Source of the DNA: an uncultured bacterium
GTDB taxonomy: Bacteria; Planctomycetota; JAJSAM01; JAJVHW01
Direction of reading: 5' to 3'
Length of the DNA stretch: 64,000 nucleotides
Assembly: GCA_937996235.1 (NCBI GenBank)
Contig: CALKVK010000030.1
Coordinates: forward strand, 186,001-250,000
Within the stretch, counting starts at the first letter, position 1; each line of letters starts with the position of its first letter. Positions 43,422-50,474 of the stretch are shown piece by piece. Made by a program: the position numbers and the translations under genes. The notes under the pieces are model-generated. The model was not told where the DNA came from, did not search any database, and worked only from the letters and a program-made list of their open reading frames with translations.

Positions 43422-44339
43422 ATGGGGATGCTCTCGATTCGCGCAGTCTCGGGTGCGCTGCTCTTCGTCGGAGGTGCGGCGCTCGTCCCGCTGGTCACGC
43501 CGGACGTCGCACACGCGCGGCCGGAGAACGCGGGGTTCACGCGCAGCGCCGACAACGACGTCACGCTGCAGGAGCGGCGCGGCCCGTTCTACGGGCTGCG
43601 CGTCAACTCGATGGACGTGGACGCCGAGGCGAAGGTGCTCGCGGTCTTCCGCTACCGCTGTCCGCCGCTGATCGAGAACGGCCGCGCCGACACGTACCAT
43701 GTCGTGCGCTCGATCCAGGCCGACCGCGACGTCGCCGTCGGTGACTGCGACGAGATCCTCGGCACGCTGCTCGGCGACCGCGCGGTGCGCTACCAGGCCG
43801 TGTTCCGCACCACGCGCTGGATCCGCGACGTCGGCCCGAACGGCGAGACGCCCGTCGGCGGCTTCCTCGGCACGATGGACATCGACGCGGTCGTGCGCTT
43901 CGGCGACGGCGAGGTGCTGCTGCCGTACCTCGACTTCCGCATGGTCGGGACGCAGGGACTGCGGCCGCGGCGCGGCGATCCCGACACGACGCCGGATGCG
44001 GACGAGGTGGGGCGCTGCGACGCGCCGTTCCACGACGAGGGCTACTACGACGGCGTCTTCGACCGCCGCGGCCTGCGGCGCCTCGCGAGCGTCGTCGACG
44101 GCGACGCGCTCGCGATCGAGCGCCTGCGGCGACTCGCTGCGACGCGCTTCGTCGGCACGTTCGAGGGCCGCACGTTCCTCGACGAGGCGCGCGAGCGGCG
44201 CTTCGACTTCCGTGAGCTCGAGCGCGTCGTCTGGTGGATGGACGGCGTCGCGGGCTTCCGCTGCCGCAAGGCGCCGGACGTTGCGGACGACTCGCCGCCC
44301 GACGTCACTCCGGCCGAGTTGCCGAGCGCGGCGCGCTGA
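43422..44339 (+). CDS. Secreted hypothetical protein
   Basis: 305-aa exported protein: signal ALLFVGGAALVPLVTPDVAHA, cleavage near AHA-R. A mixed alpha/beta body follows (SADNDVTLQERRGPFYGLRV; RAVRYQAVFRTTRWIRDVGP; VLLPYLDFRMVGTQGLR). No family recognised. Start ATG 43422 follows gggaggt. A strong hairpin lies between its stop and the next gene, which is probably a partner or an independent unit. Confidence 0.65.
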   Translation: MGMLSIRAVSGALLFVGGAALVPLVTPDVAHARPENAGFTRSADNDVTLQERRGPFYGLRVNSMDVDAEAKVLAVFRYRCPPLIENGRADTYHVVRSIQADRDVAVGDCDEILGTLLGDRAVRYQAVFRTTRWIRDVGPNGETPVGGFLGTMDIDAVVRFGDGEVLLPYLDFRMVGTQGLRPRRGDPDTTPDADEVGRCDAPFHDEGYYDGVFDRRGLRRLASVVDGDALAIERLRRLAATRFVGTFEGRTFLDEARERRFDFRELERVVWWMDGVAGFRCRKAPDVADDSPPDVTPAELPSAAR

Positions 44340-44372
44340 GCGCCCACGCAGCGCACGCACGAGGGATCGCAC

Positions 44373-44399
44373 GCGGGCCCGGGAAGCACCCGGGCCCGC
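44373..44399. terminator. Strong hairpin, terminator-like
   Basis: Perfect 11-bp stem GCGGGCCCGGG (44373-44383) and CCCGGGCCCGC (44389-44399) with loop AAGCA, 34 bp after the preceding stop and 20 bp before the next ATG. No T tract. Probable 3' boundary of the 43422 transcript. Confidence 0.55.
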
Positions 44400-44418
44400 A
44401 CTCCGGCGAGGGCCGCCC

Positions 44419-45246
44419 ATGAACCCGTCGATCGTCGTCCGCCGCGCGAGCAGTGCGTTGCTTGTCGTCCTCGCCGCGGCGCTCGCCGCGGGCGCGGTGC
44501 GCGCGCACCGCTTCGACGCGTCGCTGCCCGAGCCCTTGGACGGCGCACCTGCGGCGCTCGGCGCGGAGGTCGGCGACGACCTGCCGTTCGAGCCCTTCGC
44601 GTTCGCTGTCGTCGGCGCACCACGGGGCGACGCGGCTGCGCTGGCACGCGCGCTCGACGCGGCGTCGCGCGACGCGCCTCTCGCGTTCGCCGTCGTGTTC
44701 GGCGACGTGCTCCCGAGCGACGCAGCGCGCCTCGCGCCGTTCGCCGCGACACTGCGCCGCGTGCTGCCCGTCGTGCTGCTCGCGGGGCCGCACGACGCCT
44801 GGCCGGACGACGCCGACCCGCGACTCGCGGCGCTCGCCCAGCCGGTGCTCGCGTTCGCGTTCACCTCGCACGGCTGCACGTTCCGCGGCGGCGACGCGTC
44901 GCCGGACGTGCCGCGTGGCGACGACGTCGGCGACCCGTCCGCCGCGACGTTCGTGTTCGCGCGCGACGACGAGCCGCGCAGCGCGTCGCACGTGCTCGCG
45001 CCACCGGCGTCCGACGCGCACGCACTTGCCTACGAGGTGGTGCACGTCGGCTCGCCGACCGCGTGGACCCGCACGCCCGGTCGCGTCGCGCGGCGCACCT
45101 CGCCCGCGGCGCTCTGGGACGAGCTCACGCTCGGCGCGCTGCGTCCGCACGTGGCCGGCGCGGCGGGCCTCGCCGCAGCGCTCGCGGCCGCGTTCCTGCT
45201 CGCGTGCGGCGGGCTCGTGCTCTCGCGTCGGCCCGCATCGCCGTAG
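44419..45246 (+). CDS. Degenerate calcineurin-like membrane protein
   Basis: 275-aa protein with an N-terminal signal/TM (ALLVVLAAALAAGAVRAH) and a C-terminal TM (GLAAALAAAFLLACGGLVL). The middle follows the order of a metallophosphatase fold: FAFAVVGAPRGDAAALARAL where GD..H is expected, FAVVFGDVLPSDAARLAPF in the GD motif, and VVLLAGPHD replacing the GNHD motif. Several metal ligands are absent, so it is probably a non-catalytic relative. Inferred from motif order only. Confidence 0.5.
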   Translation: MNPSIVVRRASSALLVVLAAALAAGAVRAHRFDASLPEPLDGAPAALGAEVGDDLPFEPFAFAVVGAPRGDAAALARALDAASRDAPLAFAVVFGDVLPSDAARLAPFAATLRRVLPVVLLAGPHDAWPDDADPRLAALAQPVLAFAFTSHGCTFRGGDASPDVPRGDDVGDPSAATFVFARDDEPRSASHVLAPPASDAHALAYEVVHVGSPTAWTRTPGRVARRTSPAALWDELTLGALRPHVAGAAGLAAALAAAFLLACGGLVLSRRPASP

Positions 45247-45321
45247 TACGCGCACGCTCGCGCAGCACACGCGTTCCCGTGCCGTTTGCGCGAGAATCCG
45301 GGCACCGAACAGGAGGTCTCG

Positions 45322-45612
45322 ATGTCCGCCCGCCGCGACGAGTTCCAGGCCCGCATCGCGCGTCAGCTCGAGGAGTTGCACGCGCGCATCGCCGAGCTCG
45401 AGGCGCTCCGTCCGCACGTGCCGGAACAGCACGCCATCTCCTACGAGACGGTCGTCAGCGAGGCGCGGCGCCGACACGAAGCGACGCTGCGTCGCCTGCG
45501 CGAGCTGGACGAGCAGGGCGAGTCGTGGGTCGCGCACGACGCGACGATCCGCGGCGCCGTGGACGACGTGCACGCGGCGGTCGAGAAGGCGCACGCGAAG
45601 CGGCCGCGCTGA
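45322..45612 (+). CDS. Short helical protein
   Basis: 96-aa protein with AGGAGG 6 bp before ATG 45322. Predicted coiled or bundled helices (RIARQLEELHARIAELEALR; EATLRRLRELDEQGESWVA). No family recognised. It has the look of a small structural or regulatory protein, and the short reverse gene at 45634 ends just after it. Confidence 0.5.
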   Translation: MSARRDEFQARIARQLEELHARIAELEALRPHVPEQHAISYETVVSEARRRHEATLRRLRELDEQGESWVAHDATIRGAVDDVHAAVEKAHAKRPR

Positions 45613-45633
45613 GCCGCTGCCTGCGCGCTGTGC

Positions 45634-45840
45634 TCAGTCGCGTTCGAGAAGGATGAACGCGGCGTGCTGTTCGGAGGCGACGCCGGCCGACGCGCTCATG
45701 TGCACGGACACGATGCGCCAGCCCTGCTCGAGCAGCGTCGGTAGCGCGGCGCCGTCGAAGGCCGTCGCGCTGCCGCACAGCGGGTCGCCCTGCATCAGGT
45801 AGGTCGCGCCGCCGGCACACGCCCGCACCATCTTCTGCAT
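45634..45840 (-). CDS. Short hypothetical protein
   Basis: 68-aa protein from ATG 45840 with gggagg 6-7 bp before it. Residues: MVRACAGGATYLMQGDPLCG then LPTLLEQGWRIVSVHMSASA. Two cysteines, C8 and C22, flank the glycine-rich start. No family recognised. GC3 bias supports coding. Confidence 0.5.
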   Translation of the reverse strand: MQKMVRACAGGATYLMQGDPLCGSATAFDGAALPTLLEQGWRIVSVHMSASAGVASEQHAAFILLERD

Positions 45841-45869
45841 CGCCCGCCTCCCCCGCGGCGTCACGCGCG

Positions 45870-46535
45870 CTACCCTCCGAACGCGCGCTTGATCCCGTCG
45901 ATCGCGCCCTGGAAGAACTGCACCGCCGCCGGATCGCGCACCTTCTCGGACCAGCAGTGCACGCCGGCCGCGCCGCCGCCCGCCGCGTACACGCCCAAGG
46001 CGCCGCCGCCGACCGCGACGTAGCCGGCGGCCGCGCCGCCCAGCGCGATCATGCCGATCGCGAGGCCGCCGAGCGCGAAGCCCGCGACGGCCACGCCGCC
46101 GATGCCGACCAGCCCGAGCGAGACGCCGCCGAACGCGAGCCCTCCGATCGCGACGCCGCCCATCGCGAACCCGCCGATCGCGACGCTCCCGATGGCGACG
46201 ATGCCGCGCGCCACGCGCGGTCTGCCGGTCGCAGGGTCGATGCCGTTCGCGACGTGCACGAGCGGCAGGCCGAACAGCGTGCGCTTCGAGCGGTACTCGT
46301 AGCTGCCGTACCAGCCGCGCGCCGCGGACCCGGGGAACACGCCGCCCGGTCGCCGCGGGTCGCCGAGGAGCTTCTCGACCTGCTCGAGCCGACCGTCGAG
46401 CTCCGGCCGCAGGTCCGCGAAGCGCTCGAGCGTGCGCTCGCGCGCGGCCGGCTCGCCGAGCGCCATGCGGCGCGCGTACTCGTGCGTCGCCTCGCGCAGC
46501 CGCACCTCGCGCGGGTCGCGGTCGACGGCGCTCAC
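45870..46535 (-). CDS. Glycine-rich pentapeptide-like repeat protein
   Basis: 221-aa protein from GTG 46535, overlapping the dinG stop (GTGA). The N-terminal 90 residues are charged and helical (TLERFADLRPELDGRLEQVE). From about residue 105 to 195 it is a regular array of five-residue units, A-(I/L/F/M)-G-G-(V/L/F), for example VAIGGFAMGGVAIGGLAFG. Period-5 small-hydrophobic-glycine repeats are expected to wind as a solenoid or to insert in a membrane. The C-terminal 25 residues are soluble. No named family recognised. Confidence 0.6.
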   Translation of the reverse strand: MSAVDRDPREVRLREATHEYARRMALGEPAARERTLERFADLRPELDGRLEQVEKLLGDPRRPGGVFPGSAARGWYGSYEYRSKRTLFGLPLVHVANGIDPATGRPRVARGIVAIGSVAIGGFAMGGVAIGGLAFGGVSLGLVGIGGVAVAGFALGGLAIGMIALGGAAAGYVAVGGGALGVYAAGGGAAGVHCWSEKVRDPAAVQFFQGAIDGIKRAFGG

Positions 46536-48475
46536 GGCCGCTCCACTTCCACGTCGAGCTCCGGCAGCGCCTGCACGAACCGGCGGCCGTACGACTTCGA
46601 CGCGATGCGCGCGTCGAGCACGACCACCACGCCGCGGTCGCGCCGCGAGCGGATGAGACGTCCGAAGCCCTGCTTGAAGCGCAGGATCGCCTGCGGCAGC
46701 GAGTACTCCGCGAACGCGCTCCCGCCGCGCGCCTCGATCGCCTGCGTGCGCGCCTCCTGCAGCGGGTGCGTCGGCACCGCGAACGGCAGGCGCGTGATGA
46801 TCACCGTCGTGAGCGCGTCTCCCGGCACGTCCACACCCTGCCAGAACGAATCGGTGCCGAACAGCACGGCGTCGCCCGCCTCGCGGAACTCGCGCAGCAT
46901 CGCGTCGCGCGGCAGTCCCTCGCCCTGCTTGAAGATGCGGCGCCCCGTCGAGACGAGCGTCGCCGCGCACGCGGCGTGGCAGCGGTCCATGCTCTGGTAG
47001 CTCGTGAACAGCACGAACACGCCGCCCTCGGAGCGGTGCACGTGGCGCAGCACCGCGTCGGGCAGCGCGTCCTCGTAGCGCTCGCCCTCGCGCGGGTCGG
47101 GCACGCGCAGGTCGATGACGAGCCGCGCCTGCGACGCGTAGTCGAACGGCGAGCCGCAGAGCAGCGTGCGCGTCGGCTCGATGCCGAGCCGCTCCGCGAG
47201 GTGACGGAAGCCGTCCTCGCCGCCGGCGGAGAGCGTCGCGCTCGTCAGCGTCACGCTCTTCAGCGACTGCCACAGGTGCGCGCCGAGCTCCGGCCCGACG
47301 TCCACCGGCGCGCTGCGCAGCGCCACGTTGCCCTCGCCCTCGTCCTCGACCCAGTGCACGTGGTCGCGGCGGTCGAGCCCGATCAGCGCGCCGAGCTCCG
47401 CTGCGATCCCCGCCGCGCGCGCCGCGCGGCTCGCGAGCTCCTGCCGCGTCTCCTTCGACTCCTCGCGGTCCGCGAGACGCGCGACCGCCTGCGCCACCTC
47501 GTCGAGCGCGTACGACGTCGCGCGCGGGAACAGCTCCGGCTCGTGGACGCGGCCGTTCGGCGGACGCCCCGCGCGCAGCCACGCCGCGACGTCCGCGAAG
47601 AGCGCGTCGCACGCCTCGCGCGCCGTGCGCACGAGGTCCTGCGCCTCCTCGCTGCCTGCGACCGAGTGCAGGAGACCGCGCCCCTGCGGCGACGCGAGCT
47701 GCCGCAGCAGGTGCCGCACCATGCCGCGCGACACGCGCTGCCCGAGGTACTCGCCCGCCACGTCCTCGACGGCGTGCGCCTCGTCGAGCACGAGGTGCTC
47801 GAACTCGGGCAGGAGGTTCCAGCCGGCCCGGCGCAGCGACATGTCCGCGAACAGGAAGTGGTGGTTCGCGACGACGATGTTCGCGTTGCGCAGACGCCGC
47901 CGCCCCGCCTGGTAGAAGCACGCGTCGTAGTGGTCGCAGCCGCGTCCGAGGCAGTTGCCCGCCTCCGCGTTGACGCGTCCCCAGAGGTCGCGGTCGGGCA
48001 CGAAGCCGAGTCCCTGCAGCGTGCCGTCGTCGGTGCGCCCCGACCACTCGACGACGCGGTCGAGCTGCTCCTCGACGCCGCGTCCGTCGAACAGCTCGCG
48101 CCCGCTCTTCCGCGCCGCGTGCATGCGCCGCAGGCACAGGAAGTTCCCGCGTCCCTTCGCGAGCACCACGCTGAACTCCGCCGGCAGGATGCCCGAGAGG
48201 AACGGCACGTCCTTGCCGAGGAGCTGCTCCTGCAGCGCGATCGTGTGCGTGGCGATGACGACGCGTTCGCCGCGCTCCGCCGCCGCCGCGATCGCGGGCA
48301 CGAGGTACGCGAAGCTCTTGCCGACGCCGGTGCCCGCCTCGGCCATCAGCCGCCCGCCGCTCTGCATCACGGCGTCCACGGCGGCGGCGAGCTCCGCCTG
48401 CTCCGGCCGCTCCTCGTAGTGGGGCAGCCGCGCCGCGACGGGACCGCGCGGACCGAGGAGCTCGAGGACGTCCAT
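46532..48475 (-). CDS. dinG: DinG/XPD-like ATP-dependent DNA helicase
   Basis: 647-aa superfamily 2 helicase of the iron-sulfur XPD/DinG group. Motif I AEAGTGVGKS (residues 46-54), four cysteines C114, C175, C180 and C186 placed for a 4Fe-4S cluster, DEAH at 231-234, motif V/VI region GTDSFWQGVDVPGD and QGFGRLIRSRRDRG. It unwinds 5'-3' duplexes or R-loop/flap structures during replication and repair. A TACCAT hexamer lies 10 nt before ATG 48475. No DnaQ exonuclease domain is fused. Confidence 0.92.
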   Translation of the reverse strand: MDVLELLGPRGPVAARLPHYEERPEQAELAAAVDAVMQSGGRLMAEAGTGVGKSFAYLVPAIAAAAERGERVVIATHTIALQEQLLGKDVPFLSGILPAEFSVVLAKGRGNFLCLRRMHAARKSGRELFDGRGVEEQLDRVVEWSGRTDDGTLQGLGFVPDRDLWGRVNAEAGNCLGRGCDHYDACFYQAGRRRLRNANIVVANHHFLFADMSLRRAGWNLLPEFEHLVLDEAHAVEDVAGEYLGQRVSRGMVRHLLRQLASPQGRGLLHSVAGSEEAQDLVRTAREACDALFADVAAWLRAGRPPNGRVHEPELFPRATSYALDEVAQAVARLADREESKETRQELASRAARAAGIAAELGALIGLDRRDHVHWVEDEGEGNVALRSAPVDVGPELGAHLWQSLKSVTLTSATLSAGGEDGFRHLAERLGIEPTRTLLCGSPFDYASQARLVIDLRVPDPREGERYEDALPDAVLRHVHRSEGGVFVLFTSYQSMDRCHAACAATLVSTGRRIFKQGEGLPRDAMLREFREAGDAVLFGTDSFWQGVDVPGDALTTVIITRLPFAVPTHPLQEARTQAIEARGGSAFAEYSLPQAILRFKQGFGRLIRSRRDRGVVVVLDARIASKSYGRRFVQALPELDVEVERP

Positions 48476-48541
48476 GGAGCGCGCGATGGTACCGAGCGCC
48501 GCGGCGCCTGGATCGGACCGGCGGGGCGGACTCGATCCGGC

Positions 48542-48982
48542 CTACGCCGGACGGATCTCCATCCAGACCTTCTCGCCCTCGTCGCCGCACTCGGTGAGAC
48601 CGAGCCTTCGGTAGAGCGCCGCCGCGCGGTTCGCGCGCAGCGCGCGGAGCCGCAGCGCCTTCCCCTGCGCGTGCGCCCGCGCGATCTCCTCGCGCACGAG
48701 CGCCGTGCCGACGCCGCGTCCCTGCTCCTCCGGCAGCAGGAACACCTCGCGCAGACGCAGGTGGTCGCCCTCGTCGCTCGTCCAGAGCGCGCCGATCGCG
48801 ACGCCACCGCGCTCGACGATCTCGAAACCGCCCGCCGCCCACTTCTCGGCGAACCCGCGCGCGATCGACTCGGCGTCCCACGCCCCGTGCACGCGGACGA
48901 CGAGCTCCTCGTACGCGGCGCGCATCGCACGCTCCACGAACGCGCGGTCGGAGTCGAGCGCCGGGCGGCGGGTCACGTGCAT
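48542..48982 (-). CDS. GNAT-family N-acetyltransferase
   Basis: 146-aa GNAT. Acetyl-CoA motif A is LREVFLLPEEQGRGVGTALV (Q-x-x-G-x-G pattern) near residue 77. The typical ending RANRAAALYRRLGLTECGDE follows. It transfers acetyl from CoA to an amine; the acceptor is unknown. ATG 48982 is preferred, because the upstream extension reads MGRGRDRLRVRAAPP, which is not GNAT-like. It lies 66 bp upstream of dinG on the same strand. Confidence 0.85.
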   Translation of the reverse strand: MHVTRRPALDSDRAFVERAMRAAYEELVVRVHGAWDAESIARGFAEKWAAGGFEIVERGGVAIGALWTSDEGDHLRLREVFLLPEEQGRGVGTALVREEIARAHAQGKALRLRALRANRAAALYRRLGLTECGDEGEKVWMEIRPA

Positions 48983-49048
48983 GCGTGCGACAGTGTCCCA
49001 TCGCGGTGGCGCGGCGCGCACGCGGAGTCGATCGCGCCCTCTTCCCAT

Positions 49049-49447
49049 CCCGCCAACCGCGGCTAGCTTCCTCCGACGCAGCGCGGGCGAAGTCGTGCCC
49101 GGGGAAGTGGACGCCTCCGAAGAGCGGGTGGGGACGTGAGGGAGATGCAGAGCCTGGCCTTCTCACGAGGCTCGCGCACGCCGTGACGACCACTTCGACG
49201 CACTCGAGCCTCGGCCTGCACGCGGCGAGCACGGAGCGCGCAGCGGGCGGCCTCCTGAGCGAGGACAGAGCGTCGCGAGCAAGGCGCCGAGGTGATCGCG
49301 ACGCCGTGGCGTCGCAGAGCCGAGGCAACGCAGCACGCGGCGCTCTGGACCGTTCAGGTGCGTGAGCCGTCGCGGGAAGGTCGGGCTCGGGACGATCTGC
49401 ACACGCGGATCGCGCGCGGGCGTCCGTGGGCGCGCGAGCTGTACGGC
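49049..49447. other. Non-coding region with inverted repeats
   Basis: About 400 bp with no convincing gene. It contains a perfect GCGACGCC-gt-GGCGTCGC hairpin (49298-49315). A longer inverted pair, gcctcggcctgc near 49207 and gcagagccgaggc ending near 49325, brackets about 115 bp that could fold into a large branched structure. A candidate structured RNA or attachment-like site; nothing else recognised. Confidence 0.35.
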
Positions 49448-50287
49448 ATGGCGCGCGCTGTGCGGCGTGCGGGCGAGGCGGCGCCGCGGCGTATCGCGGC
49501 GGGGCGTGTCGTCGGCGGCGGCGTGCGCATCGGCGAGGACGACGGCTGGCTGCTGCTGCCGCCGGGCGCGCTGCCCGGCGCCGACGCCGTCGTGCGCGCC
49601 GCACAGGAGCTGCGCACGGCGACGGACACGTCGCGTCTCTGGCAGCGCTCGCAGGGGCGCAACCTGCTGCGCGTCGCGGTGGAGCCGCACCTCGCCGCCG
49701 ACCCGGCGTGGCTCGCGTTCGCGCTCGACCCCGTGCTGCTCACGATCGTCGCGGCGTACCTCGGCACGGTGCCGCTGCTCCGCGGCGTGCAGCTCTGGGT
49801 CTCGCCCTTCGCCGAGCACGCGCCCGACGGGCGCCGCCTCGAGCACCGCTACCACTGCGACTGGGCCGACCGCCGCCAAGTGCGCGTGCTCGTCTTCGCC
49901 GACGACGTCACCGACGCGCACGGCCCGCTGACGATGCTGCCCGCCGCCGCGTCCTCGCGCGTGTGGCGCGCGCGTCGCTACCGCTTCGGCGAGGAGAGCT
50001 GCACGCTGCTCGACGACGAGCTCCACGCGCACGCGGACCCGTCGCAGTTCCGTGCGCTCACCGGCCCGCGGGGCACGGTGGCGTTCGCCGACACGAGCCG
50101 CTGCTTCCACCAGGGCAGCCGCGTGCTGCGCGACGGGCTCGAGCGGCAGATGGTGATGTTCCAGTACCTCACGGTCTCGGGCTTCAAGCTGCCGCAGAGC
50201 TTCCTCGACGAGGCCCCGTTCGCGTGCCACGCGACGCCGTCGCACACCGCGCTGCAGCGGATGGTGCTCGGCGCGGCAGCACGCTGA
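49448..50287 (+). CDS. Phytanoyl-CoA dioxygenase-like Fe(II)/2OG oxygenase
   Basis: 279-aa protein. The iron ligands are H and D of YHCDWADR, and a distal His in SRCFHQGSRVL with R following for 2-oxoglutarate. The strand order (LQLWVSPFAEH-type core, then VLVFADDVTDAHGPLTMLP) fits the PhyH family of the double-stranded beta helix. It hydroxylates an unknown substrate. Start uncertain: the frame is open to 49292, but that stretch contains a perfect hairpin and basic low-complexity residues, so ATG 49448 is used. Confidence 0.72.
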   Translation: MARAVRRAGEAAPRRIAAGRVVGGGVRIGEDDGWLLLPPGALPGADAVVRAAQELRTATDTSRLWQRSQGRNLLRVAVEPHLAADPAWLAFALDPVLLTIVAAYLGTVPLLRGVQLWVSPFAEHAPDGRRLEHRYHCDWADRRQVRVLVFADDVTDAHGPLTMLPAAASSRVWRARRYRFGEESCTLLDDELHAHADPSQFRALTGPRGTVAFADTSRCFHQGSRVLRDGLERQMVMFQYLTVSGFKLPQSFLDEAPFACHATPSHTALQRMVLGAAAR

Positions 50288-50474
50288 GCGGCGCTCGCCG
50301 CGCGTCGTCGCCGGCCGGCGATGTCAGTCGTCGCTCAGCGTGAACGAGAGCGCGGCGTCGCAGCTTCGGGGGCCCTCCACCCCAGCGTTCGCGAGCCTGC
50401 AGCATCCGGGCGCCGCGACAATCCTCCACGCGTCCAGGAGGAGCGTGACGCGGTCCAGATCCAGCGCGACCTCG
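50288..50474. other. Spacer between the PhyH-like gene and the IetS-like gene
   Basis: 187 bp where two genes converge. No terminator hairpin or gene recognised. It marks the left boundary of a visibly lower-GC segment that includes the defence pair. Confidence 0.3.

Noticed and set aside
49292..49447. Upstream start of the PhyH-like gene at 49292
   Set aside because: The added residues are basic low complexity and lie over a perfect hairpin; the conserved domain begins after 49448.
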